A stretch of DNA of 64,000 nucleotides from Paractinoplanes aksuensis (lineage in GTDB: Bacteria > Actinomycetota > Actinomycetes > Mycobacteriales > Micromonosporaceae). Both the position numbers and the translations under genes were made by a program. The notes beneath the pieces were generated by a model. It did no database searches, had not been told where the DNA came from, and worked only from the letters and a program-made list of their open reading frames with translations. The stretch is taken from positions 62,001 to 126,000 of the forward strand of contig NZ_JAMYJR010000016.1 of NCBI RefSeq assembly GCF_024137025.1, in the 5' to 3' direction. This document shows positions 25,889 through 34,233 of this stretch, piece by piece (positions within the stretch are counted from its first letter, which is position 1; every line of letters begins with the position of its first letter).

Positions 25889-27105
25889 GCGCCCAGGAAC
25901 TTCAGCAGCTTGGGCCAGGCGTCCAGCCGGCCCAGGGCGTCGGCCTGCGTGCCCCCACCGGCCTGGGCGTCCGGGCGGCTCGGGTGGTTGGGCACCGGGT
26001 TGCCGATGAAGTGGCCGGCGTCGGGCTCGCGTACCTCGGTCGTCGGGCGGTCGCCGCGGCGGGTTGCGATGGCGCCGGCCGCGGTGCAGCTCGGCCACAG
26101 CCGATCGGCCTCACCGCAGAGCAGGAGGACCGGGCCGCGGATCCGCTCGACCGGGATGATCGCGGCCGGGGTCTCCGCCGGGGTGACGAAGCCGTACTCG
26201 GACGGTTTGATGTGCGGCAGCGGCCGGCCACCGAAGCTCCAGGCGGCCTGGTTCTCGTCCGGGAGGCCGGGGTAGAGCACGGCGCTGGGCGAGGCCGCGA
26301 CCACGCCGTGCACGAGGTCGGGATAGTGGACGCCGAGCAGCAGGGCCGCCTCGGATCCGCGGGAGGCCCCAATGACGTACAGGCGCTTCGGGTCGACGCC
26401 GGGCTGACCGGCCAGCCAGCGCAGGGCGCCGGCGAAGTACTCGAGCGGGACGCTGCGAAGGGCCTTCGGTCCTTCCGGTACGTCGAAGTAGCCGATGCCC
26501 AGGGCCGGGATGCCCTTGGCGGCCAGCGCGCGGGCGTTACGCACCCCGGCCGACGCGCCGCCCTCGGAGCCGCCGAACGTGAGCACGGCCGGACCGGGTG
26601 AGTGATCGCCGCCGGGTGCGAAGTAAGTGCCGGTGAAGCCTTCGTCGACGCTCTTCTCGACCACCCCCGGTGCGTCCTCCGTCCGTGTCACCGAGCTCTC
26701 GGCCACCGTCCGGCCATCGGCGGTCGCGGTCAGCCGGACCGGTTCGCCGCCGGCCGGGGCCTCAAAGGCGGACGGCTCCGGGCTGATCATCGACCAGAGC
26801 AGACCGGTGTCGTGCACGCCGGTGTAGTCGCCGGAGAGCGGCGCCTGAGCGGCCGGATCGACCCGGCCGTCCTGGTCGGCGCGGAAGACCGCGGTGGCCG
26901 CCCACGCCTGGCCGTTCTGGTCGGTGGTGGTGGCGCGAACCGTGACATCACCGCCCGGTGGCAGACCCGTGAGGGTCACACCGAGCGGCGCGTCGAAGAG
27001 CGCAGCGGGCGCGGCGACGTGGAACTCGGCGTCGGCACCGGGGTCGCCGGAGCACCCGGTCAAGGCCAGCGCACACCCGAGCACCACCACGATCAGCCTA
27101 CGCAC
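25885..27105 (-). CDS. BAAT/acyl-CoA thioesterase-like lipoprotein hydrolase (copy 2)
   Basis: A 406-aa lipoprotein: signal peptide with lipobox LTGC (C18), an N-terminal beta-sandwich like the acyl-CoA thioester hydrolase/BAAT N-domain (LGVTLTGLPPGGDVTVRATT), then a C-terminal alpha/beta hydrolase domain. The likely triad is S248 in GASRGSE, D334 in CGEADRLW and H365 in DAGHFIG. Family members act on acyl-CoA esters, but an exported lipoprotein is unlikely to meet CoA, so the substrate is unclear. It is a tandem duplicate of the gene at 27152-28387, lying 47 bp downstream on the same strand. Confidence 0.9.
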   Translation of the reverse strand: MRRLIVVVLGCALALTGCSGDPGADAEFHVAAPAALFDAPLGVTLTGLPPGGDVTVRATTTDQNGQAWAATAVFRADQDGRVDPAAQAPLSGDYTGVHDTGLLWSMISPEPSAFEAPAGGEPVRLTATADGRTVAESSVTRTEDAPGVVEKSVDEGFTGTYFAPGGDHSPGPAVLTFGGSEGGASAGVRNARALAAKGIPALGIGYFDVPEGPKALRSVPLEYFAGALRWLAGQPGVDPKRLYVIGASRGSEAALLLGVHYPDLVHGVVAASPSAVLYPGLPDENQAAWSFGGRPLPHIKPSEYGFVTPAETPAAIIPVERIRGPVLLLCGEADRLWPSCTAAGAIATRRGDRPTTEVREPDAGHFIGNPVPNHPSRPDAQAGGGTQADALGRLDAWPKLLKFLGA

Positions 27106-27151
27106 TGTTCGAGGCTAATCGATGCCGGCCGACCGCGCGCACCAGTACGCC

Positions 27152-28387
27152 CTAGGGCCGGGCGCCCAGGAACTTCAGGAGCTGGGGCCAGGCGCCGAGC
27201 CGGCCCAGCGCATCGGCCTGCGCACTGCCGCCGACCTCGGCCCAGTTGATGTCCTTGGCGGCTGGATGGTTGGGCACCGGGTCGCCGACCAGATGACCGG
27301 CGTCGGGTTGGCGTACCTCGGTGGTCGGGCGGTCACCGCGGCGGACCGCGATGGCGCCGGCCGCGGCACAAGCGCCCCAGAACCGGTCGGCGTCGCCGCA
27401 GAGCAGCAGGACCGGGTCGGCAATACGCTCGACCGGGATGATCGCGGCCGGGGTCTTCGGTGGCGTGATGAAGCCGTACTCAGCCGGTGTGATGTGCGGC
27501 AGCGGCTTTCCGCGGAGGGTCCAGGCGGTCCGCGTCTCGTCCGGGAAGCCGGGATTGAGCACGGCGCTGGGCGACGCTGCGACGACACCGTGCACCAGCT
27601 CGGGGAAGTGGACACCGAGCATCAGCGCCGCCTCGGATCCGCGGGAGGCTCCAATGACGTACAGGCGTTTCGGGTCGACGCCGGGCTGACCGGCCAGCCA
27701 GCGCAGGGCCCCGGCGAAATACTCCAGCGGGATGCGCTCGAGATTCTCCGGACGGCCCGGCTCGCCGAAGTACCCGATCCCGAGAGCCGGGATGCCCTTG
27801 GCGGCCAGCGCCCGGGCCGTGCGGACGCCGGCCCACGACCCGCCCTCGGAACCGCCGAAGGCGAGCACCGCCGGCCGCGGCGACTCGGCGCCGTCGACCG
27901 AGAAGTAGCTGCCGGTAAAACCTTCGTCGACGCCGTGCTCGATGACGCCAGGACCGTGGTGCACCCGCTCGATCGACGCCTCCGCCACCGGCTGCCCGTC
28001 CACGGTCGCGGTGAGCCGGACCGGTTGGTTGCCGGTCGGCTCCATGAAGGCGGTCGGATTCTCGCTGCTCATGGACCACAACAGGCCGGTGCTGTGGGCG
28101 CCGGTGTAGTCGCCGGACACCGGCGCCTGGGCGGCCGGGTCGACCCGGCCCTCCTTGTCCGCCCGGAAGACGCCGGTGGAAGACCACGCCTCGCCGTCCT
28201 GGTCGGTGGTGGTGGCGCGGATCGTGACGTCGTCGCCCGGCGGCAGACCGGTCAGGGTCACGCCGAGCGGCGCGTCGAAGAGCGCCTCGGGCACGGCGAC
28301 ACGGAACTCGGCGTCCGCTGCGGAATCACCGGTGCAGCCGGTCAGGGCCAGCGCACACCCGAGCACCACCACGATCAACTTTCGCAC
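27152..28387 (-). CDS. BAAT/acyl-CoA thioesterase-like lipoprotein hydrolase (copy 1)
   Basis: A 411-aa lipoprotein, closely similar along its whole length to the downstream copy: lipobox LTGC, the same N-terminal sandwich and an alpha/beta hydrolase with GASRGSE, CGDADRFWG and DAGHLVG as the likely Ser-Asp-His set. Starts with GTG at 28387. The two copies differ mainly near residues 105-160 and the C-terminus, as expected of an older tandem duplication with divergence. Probably co-transcribed. Confidence 0.9.
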   Translation of the reverse strand: MRKLIVVVLGCALALTGCTGDSAADAEFRVAVPEALFDAPLGVTLTGLPPGDDVTIRATTTDQDGEAWSSTGVFRADKEGRVDPAAQAPVSGDYTGAHSTGLLWSMSSENPTAFMEPTGNQPVRLTATVDGQPVAEASIERVHHGPGVIEHGVDEGFTGSYFSVDGAESPRPAVLAFGGSEGGSWAGVRTARALAAKGIPALGIGYFGEPGRPENLERIPLEYFAGALRWLAGQPGVDPKRLYVIGASRGSEAALMLGVHFPELVHGVVAASPSAVLNPGFPDETRTAWTLRGKPLPHITPAEYGFITPPKTPAAIIPVERIADPVLLLCGDADRFWGACAAAGAIAVRRGDRPTTEVRQPDAGHLVGDPVPNHPAAKDINWAEVGGSAQADALGRLGAWPQLLKFLGARP

Positions 28388-28415
28388 GAGCGGAGGCTAA
28401 TCGATGCGCCGCGAT

Positions 28416-29879
28416 CTAGCTGTCCGCCTCGATGGTGTGCGGGACGAAGAAGCTCATATCGTTGGTGACCAGGCCTTTGGTGCCCAGGCCCTCGCGGATG
28501 CCCATGCCGGCCGGCTCGCCGTCGATCAGCCAGGAGCCGATCACCGGGTGGACCGTGCCCTCGAGGCCCTCGAACGACGGCAGCTCGCACAGCTCCTGCA
28601 CGACGAAGCGCCCGTCGGACCCGTACTCGGACGGGTTCTCGACGATCGTCTCGCCGTCGCGCACAAGCGTGACCGAACCGCCCTCGCGGCCCCAGATCGG
28701 CTTCTTGGCATAGCTCTTGAGCTGCGACGCCTTGGACGACTCGGCGAAGTAGGCCGGGAGCAGATATTTGCTGCGCTCGGGGTTGTCGCCGAACAGCATC
28801 CACATCACCGGCAGCAGGGCCTTGTTGCCGAGCAGGGCGGCCTTGTAGGGCGGCTCGATCCAGACCGTGCCGCGCTTGGTGGGGTCGGCCATGTTGCGGA
28901 AGAAGGCCTTGCCGCCCTCCTCGGTCCAGAACCATTCCCACGGGTAGAGCATGAAGATGATGTCGATCGGCTCGGACTTGTGCTCCTGGCCGGGGCCGGG
29001 CACGAAGACCACGCGGTCGCCGGCGACGTCCCAGCCGATCTGGCTCATCGCGATCAGCTCGACCGGGTAGCCCGCCTCCTCGGCCGTCGCCATCAGGTAC
29101 GCGACGTTCATGCGGTCCTCGCCCGAGGTCTCCGACGTCTCGTACGCAAAAAAGATCTTGGGCTTCTCGGGCAGCCAGGTGCGGGCCTCGCGGAGCTTGT
29201 TGATGTTGCGTCGCCACGCGCCGGGGTCGCCGGGCTCACCGGGGGCGGCGGGCCAGCCGACGAGGCGGTCGTGGATCGAGTTCCACTGGCGCCACTCGTG
29301 CCGGGTGAGGTTGGTCTGGTCGGCCCAGTGCCACTGGATGACCGCGCTCTCGACCAGCGACGTGGGCGTCTGCGCGTTGAACTCGAGCAGCTTGGGCGTG
29401 CTGCCGGCGCCGTTGTACCAGAGGTCGAACCGGCCGTAGACGCTCGGCGAGTAGTCCGGCGTCTCCATCGGCAGCCGCATGTCGGGGTCTTTGTCGTAGT
29501 GCGTCCACGTCTCGGCGTCGCCGTCGAACCACGTGCGGATGATCTGCTCGTGGGCGAACTCGGGGATGCCGATCTTGGCGAGGTAGCACGTCGACGGGTT
29601 GCAGACCGACGCGAAGTAGCCGTCCTTGCGGCCCTGCACCGTGTGGCGCGGGCACTGCCGGACCATCCAGTCGCCGGCCTCGAGAGACATCTCGAACAGG
29701 GCCGTGGTGGCCGCCTCGAGCTCCTCGATCTCGGCCTGGGTGAAGTCGTAGTACGGGCCTTCCTGCCAGTACGAGACCATCGTGCCGTCGGGCAGCTCGG
29801 TGTCGTTGTAGGTCAGGCCGAGGCTGAAGTTGGTGAGCTTCCAGCCGTCGCGGATCGGGCCATGGGGAACTCGGCGCAC
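28416..29879 (-). CDS. Glutathionylspermidine synthase-like ATP-grasp ligase (YgiC type)
   Basis: A 487-aa ATP-grasp amide ligase of the glutathionylspermidine synthase preATP-grasp family, resembling E. coli YgiC/YjfC. Visible family sequence: FSLGLTYNDTELPDGT at the start, VYGRFDLWYNGAGSTPKLLEFNAQTP split around the substrate loop, DPTKRGTVWIEPPYKAALLGNKALLP, KKPIWGREGGSVTLV as the ATP-binding core, and SWLIDGEPAGMGIRE near the end. The GTG start (29879) lies 2 bp after the stop of the lipoprotein gene, so the pair is co-translated. The peptide/amine substrates of this subfamily are not known. Confidence 0.9.
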   Translation of the reverse strand: MRRVPHGPIRDGWKLTNFSLGLTYNDTELPDGTMVSYWQEGPYYDFTQAEIEELEAATTALFEMSLEAGDWMVRQCPRHTVQGRKDGYFASVCNPSTCYLAKIGIPEFAHEQIIRTWFDGDAETWTHYDKDPDMRLPMETPDYSPSVYGRFDLWYNGAGSTPKLLEFNAQTPTSLVESAVIQWHWADQTNLTRHEWRQWNSIHDRLVGWPAAPGEPGDPGAWRRNINKLREARTWLPEKPKIFFAYETSETSGEDRMNVAYLMATAEEAGYPVELIAMSQIGWDVAGDRVVFVPGPGQEHKSEPIDIIFMLYPWEWFWTEEGGKAFFRNMADPTKRGTVWIEPPYKAALLGNKALLPVMWMLFGDNPERSKYLLPAYFAESSKASQLKSYAKKPIWGREGGSVTLVRDGETIVENPSEYGSDGRFVVQELCELPSFEGLEGTVHPVIGSWLIDGEPAGMGIREGLGTKGLVTNDMSFFVPHTIEADS

Positions 29880-29881
29880 GC

Positions 29882-30298
29882 TCAGCCGCCCGAGCTCTTG
29901 CTGGAACTGCGGGCGCTGCCGCCCTTGCCGACCACGCTGGTCTTCACGGTGCCATTCCCGATCTTGCCGGAGGCCGGGAGCCCGAACGACTGCCGGGCCG
30001 CGCGGTCGTTGTACGCGAATTTGTTGCCCCCGGACGGCAGCGTGCTGCCGACCGGGTAACCCGAGCGGTAAGCCGAGGAGTACCAGATGAAGAAGGGCAG
30101 GGCGCTGCCACCCGAGCGGTTGTCGTCGTCGTCGCAGTAATCCTCGTCGACCACGACCCCGTTGGCGTCGGCGCAGTAGAAGCCGGCGTCCTGATAGTCG
30201 TCGTCGTTGTCGCACGCCGCCGCGCCGCCCGCCGCCAGGAGCAAGAACGTGCTGGTGAGCGACACGCTGCGGGAGCTCATGCGTCGGTTCATCATCAT
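29882..30298 (-). CDS. Exported YgiB-like small protein
   Basis: A 138-aa exported protein. After a signal peptide ending AAGGAAAC (a possible but weak lipobox) comes a very acidic segment DNDDDYQDAGFYCADANG and DEDYCDDDDN with two more cysteines, then an Aro/Ser-rich part (SAYRSGYPVGS) and a C-terminal SSSKSSGG. E. coli ygiB (DUF1190 lipoprotein) precedes ygiC in the same way and has a similar Ser/Gly-rich end, so I call this a YgiB analogue; similarity is mainly in arrangement and composition. Three ATG codons in a row (30298, 30295, 30292) could each be the start. Confidence 0.72.
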   Translation of the reverse strand: MMMNRRMSSRSVSLTSTFLLLAAGGAAACDNDDDYQDAGFYCADANGVVVDEDYCDDDDNRSGGSALPFFIWYSSAYRSGYPVGSTLPSGGNKFAYNDRAARQSFGLPASGKIGNGTVKTSVVGKGGSARSSSKSSGG

Positions 30299-30328
30299 CT
30301 CTTTGTAGCGCCTCTCAGCAACTTCTGC

Positions 30329-31093
30329 CTATGCGCGAGGCCCTCCGGCTACATAGATGACCTGCCCGGACACGAAACCGGCACCCTCGCTGACGAGGAA
30401 GGATACGGTGTTCGCCACGTCCTCGGGGCGACCCGCCCGACCGACGGGAATCTGAGCCACCGCAGCCTTCTCGAACTGGGCGAAATCCACCCCGACCCGG
30501 GCCGCCGTGGCCGCCGTCATGTCGGTGACGATGAAACCCGGGGCCACCGCGTTGGCCGTGATGCCGTACCGGCCCAGCTCGATGGCCAGCGTCTTGGTGA
30601 ACCCCTGCAGGCCGGCCTTGGCCGCGGCGTAGTTGGCCTGACCGCGGTTGCCGAGCGCCGAAGTGCTCGACAAGCTGACGATACGGCCCCAACCGGCATC
30701 GACCATGTGTTTCTGCACAGCCCGGCTGAACAGGAACGCGCCGCGCAGGTGGACCGCCATCACGGTCTCCCAGTCGTCGTCGGTCATCTTGAACAGCAGG
30801 TTGTCGCGCAGCACGCCGGCGTTGTTGACCAACACGGTCGGCGCGCCCAGCTCGGCCGTGACCCGGTCGACCGCGGTGTTGACCTGGATCGGGTCGGAGA
30901 CGTCGGCCCCGACCGCCAGGGCCGTCCCACCCGCGTCGTGGATGGCGGTCACCGTGTTGGCACAGGCGCCCTCGTCGAGGTCGACGACGGCCACGGACAT
31001 GCCGTCGGCGGCGAGCTGGCGGGCGGTGGCCTCACCGATGCCGCGGGCGGCCCCGGTGACGATGGCGACGCGGGTGGGAGCGGACTGGGACAC
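30329..31093 (-). CDS. SDR-family reductase, FabG-like
   Basis: A 254-aa short-chain dehydrogenase. Cofactor site TGAARGIG near residue 12, NNAG near 89-92, catalytic Ser in IVSLSSTSA, and YxxxK as YAAAK; a C-terminal VSGQVIYVAGG closes the fold. Consistent with 3-oxoacyl-ACP/CoA reductase activity, NADPH likely. The GTG start at 31093 has GGAGG 10 bases upstream. An inverted repeat (31116-31130) sits just before it. Confidence 0.92.
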   Translation of the reverse strand: MSQSAPTRVAIVTGAARGIGEATARQLAADGMSVAVVDLDEGACANTVTAIHDAGGTALAVGADVSDPIQVNTAVDRVTAELGAPTVLVNNAGVLRDNLLFKMTDDDWETVMAVHLRGAFLFSRAVQKHMVDAGWGRIVSLSSTSALGNRGQANYAAAKAGLQGFTKTLAIELGRYGITANAVAPGFIVTDMTAATAARVGVDFAQFEKAAVAQIPVGRAGRPEDVANTVSFLVSEGAGFVSGQVIYVAGGPRA

Positions 31094-31115
31094 TATCGGC
31101 CTCCGTTGATAAATC

Positions 31116-31130
31116 TGCACTGAGAGTGCA
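31116..31130. promoter_or_regulatory. Inverted repeat before the SDR gene, candidate operator
   Basis: TGCACT-GAG-AGTGCA is a perfect 6-bp dyad with a 3-nt centre, 23 bp upstream of the SDR start codon and 14 bp after the GH13 stop. Its size fits a repressor half-site pair, though a small hairpin cannot be excluded. Confidence 0.35.
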
Positions 31131-31143
31131 CTTTAACCCGCGA

Positions 31144-32790
31144 TCACGGCGTACGGCGTAGGCGAATCCACCGGTATCCGTGACCGGCCACCTCGACCTT
31201 GTCCCATTTGCCCAGCTCCGGGTACTCCTGGTCGGCCAGGACGTCGTTGGGCTGTTCCGCCTCGCCGGCCAGGGAGCTGAGATCGAGGGTCGCCGCCTCG
31301 GTGCCCAGGTTGTGCACGAAGACCATCGTGCCGGTCTCGCCGTCCGCACGGTGGACCAACACACTGGTCGGGCCCGGAATATCGACATGCGTGCAGCTGC
31401 CCGTGCCGACCTCGGGCGCTTCCCGGAGCGTACGGATCATCCGCTCGAACCAGGACAGCAGCGATTGCGGGTTGTGGCGCTGGAGCGTGACGTTGACCTT
31501 CTCCCAGCCGTAGTCGCCGCCGGTGATGGCCGGGCGCACCAGGTCGCCGGTCCGGGCCGACGAGAAGCCGCCGTTGGGCAGCGACGACCACTGCATGGGC
31601 GTACGGATCGCGTAGCGGCCGTCCTCGCCGAGGTCCTCGCCCATGCCGATCTCTTCGCCGTAGCGCAGCACCGGTGTGCCCCGCAGCGAGAACTGCAGGG
31701 CGTAGGCCAGCTCGAGGTGCCGCCGGTCGTTGCCCAGCATCGGGGCCAGCCGCCGCCGGATGCCCCGGTCGTAGAGCTGCATGTCCTGGTCGGGCCCGAA
31801 CTTGGCGAAGACCTCGGAGCGCTGCTCGGCGGTGAGCCGGGACAGGTCGATCTCGTCGTGGTTGCGCAGGAAGGTGGCCCACTGGCCGCCCTCGGGCAGC
31901 TTGGGGGTGTCCTTGAGACCGTCGATGATCGGCTCGGCGTCCTCGCGGGCCAGGGCCAGGATGAGCCGGCCGTTGAGCATGAAGTCGAACAGCATGTGGA
32001 TGCGGTTGTTCGAGCCACCCTGGTCGCCGAAGAACTTCACCAGCTCGTCGGGCTCGACGTTGGCCTCGGCCAGCAGCACGGCGTCGGCCTTGCGCCACTG
32101 CACGTGCTGGCGCAGTTCGGTCAGGAAGTCGAGATCCTTGGGCGAGTTGGGATTACCCGGCTCGGTCTGCTCGATGATGAACGGCACGGCGTCCATGCGG
32201 AAGCCGGAGACGCCCAGCTGCAGCCAGAACGAGCAGATCTTCTTGATCTCTTCGCGGACCGCCGGGTTGTTGATGTTGAGGTCGGGCTGGAACTTGTAGA
32301 ACCGGTGGTAGAACCACTGCTTGGCCGTGCGGTCGTAGCTCCAGGTCTCGTCCTGCTCGCCCGGGAAGACCATGCCCTGCTTGCGGTCGGCGGGCTCGGT
32401 CTCGGACCAGACATACCAGTCGCGGTACGGCGAATCGGGCGACGACCGGGCCGACTGGAACCACGGGTGCTGGTCGGAGGTGTGGTTGACGACCAGGTCG
32501 ATGATCACCTTGATGCCCAGGTTGCCCGCCTGGTGCAGCAACTCGGCGACGTCGCCCAGGTTCCCGAAACGCGGGTCGACGTTGTAGAAGTCGGTGACGT
32601 CGTAGCCGTCGTCCCGGTCGGGCGTCGGGTGGATCGGGTTGAGCCACAGACAGTTGACGCCCAGCCGGGCCAGATAGTCGAGCCGCCCGATCAACCCCTT
32701 GATGTCACCGCACCCGTCGCCGTTCGAGTCGGCGAACGTGTCGATGTCGGCACAGTAGACAACGGCTTTCCGATACCACCGGTCAGTCAT
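31144..32790 (-). CDS. GH13 alpha-glucosidase / trehalose synthase-like enzyme
   Basis: A 548-aa GH13 enzyme. (Beta/alpha)8 motifs are visible: DLVVNHTSDQHPW (region I), GFRMDAV with nucleophile D200 (II), LLAEANV with acid E242 (III), and RNHDEID with D312 (IV); RTPMQWS marks the alpha-glucosidase/trehalose synthase side of the family. The C-terminal beta domain is present. Trehalose synthase would interconvert maltose and trehalose; alpha-1,4-glucosidase is the alternative. No signal peptide, so intracellular. No other trehalose or glycogen genes are nearby. Confidence 0.9.
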   Translation of the reverse strand: MTDRWYRKAVVYCADIDTFADSNGDGCGDIKGLIGRLDYLARLGVNCLWLNPIHPTPDRDDGYDVTDFYNVDPRFGNLGDVAELLHQAGNLGIKVIIDLVVNHTSDQHPWFQSARSSPDSPYRDWYVWSETEPADRKQGMVFPGEQDETWSYDRTAKQWFYHRFYKFQPDLNINNPAVREEIKKICSFWLQLGVSGFRMDAVPFIIEQTEPGNPNSPKDLDFLTELRQHVQWRKADAVLLAEANVEPDELVKFFGDQGGSNNRIHMLFDFMLNGRLILALAREDAEPIIDGLKDTPKLPEGGQWATFLRNHDEIDLSRLTAEQRSEVFAKFGPDQDMQLYDRGIRRRLAPMLGNDRRHLELAYALQFSLRGTPVLRYGEEIGMGEDLGEDGRYAIRTPMQWSSLPNGGFSSARTGDLVRPAITGGDYGWEKVNVTLQRHNPQSLLSWFERMIRTLREAPEVGTGSCTHVDIPGPTSVLVHRADGETGTMVFVHNLGTEAATLDLSSLAGEAEQPNDVLADQEYPELGKWDKVEVAGHGYRWIRLRRTP

Positions 32791-32825
32791 GCCCCTCTAC
32801 TTCACCCTGACCCCGGCCCCCGAAA

Positions 32826-32870
32826 CCGCCTAGCCGCGCAACCCGCCTCTCAGGTCGCGCGGCTAGGCGG
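32826..32870 (-). terminator. Terminator after the PadR-membrane protein operon
   Basis: CCGCCTAGCCGCGC (32826-32839) pairs perfectly with GCGCGGCTAGGCGG (32857-32870), extended by ACC/GGT past one mismatch. On the minus strand it follows the gene ending at 32885 and is trailed by a short TTT. Confidence 0.8.
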
Positions 32871-32901
32871 TCAGGCGCCCGCGGTCAGGCGCCCGCGGTC
32901 A
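32869..32901. repeat. 14-bp tandem duplication across a stop codon
   Basis: GGTCAGGCGCCCGC occurs twice in a row (32869-32882 and 32883-32896) with a partial third copy GGTCA. It covers the last codons and the TGA of the membrane protein gene; the second copy lies in the 3' untranslated part. Confidence 0.8.
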
Positions 32902-33796
32902 CCCGGCCGCGCCGGTCGAGCAGGGACGCGCCGACGAAGACGGCGACCGGCACCAGCACGAGCAGCGCCCACTGGAACGGGTTGATCATGCGCGTCGACT
33001 CGGGGTGGCCCATGTTGTAGACGATGAACTGGCCGAAACCGAACTCGACCACCGGCACCGTCGCGATCACCGGCGCGGCCCAGCACAGCAGCCGGGCCCG
33101 CAGCCGAGGCTCCTGCCGGAAGATCGCCACTGCGGCCAGCACCACCGCGACCAGAACGAGCATCCACTGCAGGTCGTAGGAGCCGTTCCGGCTGGGCGGA
33201 GCGAACACACCCTGCAGGGCCAGGAGCGCGCCGGCAGCCACGACCCACTGCCAGTGCCGCGGCCGTGCAACGCCGCGATCGGCGATGAGCCCGGCCACCA
33301 GCACCAGAGCCGCGGCAACGATGAGCCAATAGGCGTAGAGCAGAGTGGCCGGGGTTTCCACATAGGAGCGCAGGGGCGCCAGGATCTCACCGGTCAGGCC
33401 GGCTGCAGCCCCGGCAGCGCCGAGCACACGCCACCCCATGAAGGCCGCGGCCAGGGCGACACCCCAGGCGGCCAGCCTGGTCCAGCTCAGCACGTCGACC
33501 GGCGGACCGAAGAACTCGGGGTGGCGGGCCAAGGCATACAGACCCCCGACGACGCGGCGCAGCGCGACAGCGAACAGCAGCATCGTGCCGAAGATCCACA
33601 CCACCCGGGCCGCCCGGCTCTCGCCTGTCCACAGGCCGCGCAGGTGAGCGGCGACCGCGCCGCGCATGACGTCGACCACCTGGGCCGGGCCCGGGCGCTT
33701 GTCGGCCATCAGGACGCCGAGCATCTCGTCGCCGTACTCCCGGCGGAAGTCGCGTGGGTAGAACGCGAGCAGGCGGCGGTAGCGGATCTCGGTCAC
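32885..33796 (-). CDS. Multi-pass membrane protein paired with PadR
   Basis: A 303-aa protein with a soluble N-terminus (RRLLAFYPRDFRREYGDEML, a motif typical of permease-like proteins encoded beside PadR regulators) followed by about seven membrane helices from residue 66 on. Family function is unknown, often annotated as a putative ABC-type permease component. The GTG start overlaps the padR stop (GTGA), so they are co-translated and PadR probably controls both. Confidence 0.85.
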   Translation of the reverse strand: MTEIRYRRLLAFYPRDFRREYGDEMLGVLMADKRPGPAQVVDVMRGAVAAHLRGLWTGESRAARVVWIFGTMLLFAVALRRVVGGLYALARHPEFFGPPVDVLSWTRLAAWGVALAAAFMGWRVLGAAGAAAGLTGEILAPLRSYVETPATLLYAYWLIVAAALVLVAGLIADRGVARPRHWQWVVAAGALLALQGVFAPPSRNGSYDLQWMLVLVAVVLAAVAIFRQEPRLRARLLCWAAPVIATVPVVEFGFGQFIVYNMGHPESTRMINPFQWALLVLVPVAVFVGASLLDRRGRVTAGA

Positions 33797-34125
33797 GCGG
33801 GTGCTCCCCCGAAGTCGGCGCGGCGGGCGCGCAGGCGCCCCTCAGCGATGGTGGCCTGCTCGCGCAGGCGGACGGTCTCGGCGGCGAGACTCTGCTCGCC
33901 GGCCCCCGTGAGCCGGTAGTAGCGCCGCAGCCGGGACTGGACGACCTCTTCGCGGTCGACCTCGATGAGGCCCTCGCCGCGCAGCCGGTCGAGCGCCGCG
34001 TAGAGCGTGCCCGCCCGCAGGCGCACCCGCCCGCTGGTCATGCCCTCGACGTCTTCGATCACGGCGTAGCCGTGCCGAGGCTCACCGGCCAGGGCCGTGA
34101 GAATCAGGAAGGTTGGCTCGTTCAC
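33793..34125 (-). CDS. PadR-family transcriptional regulator
   Basis: A 110-aa winged-helix regulator: FLILTALAGEPRHGYAVIEDV, then the recognition helix around RAGTLYAALDRL and the wing RRYYRLTGAGEQSL. Only a short C-terminal dimerisation helix is present, typical of the small PadR subgroup. The GTG (34125) is probably leaderless, with TATACT 9 nt upstream inside a dyad likely to be its own operator. Co-translated with the membrane protein gene. Confidence 0.92.
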   Translation of the reverse strand: MNEPTFLILTALAGEPRHGYAVIEDVEGMTSGRVRLRAGTLYAALDRLRGEGLIEVDREEVVQSRLRRYYRLTGAGEQSLAAETVRLREQATIAEGRLRARRADFGGAPA

Positions 34126-34136
34126 GCCAGGAAGAG

Positions 34137-34157
34137 TATACCGACGGTCGGCATATA
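34137..34157. promoter_or_regulatory. Candidate PadR operator overlapping its -10
   Basis: The sequence is TATA-CCGAC-G-GTCGG-CATATA, a dyad of CCGAC/GTCGG around one base with AT-rich arms. Its left arm is part of the TATACT -10 box read on the minus strand for padR, the expected place for autorepression. Confidence 0.5.
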
Positions 34158-34233
34158 ACCAGAGGCGCGAACATGAGGACCCATGAGCTGCGGCTTCAGG
34201 TTGGTTTCAGGCGCGCCGGGTAGAGAGGAACAC

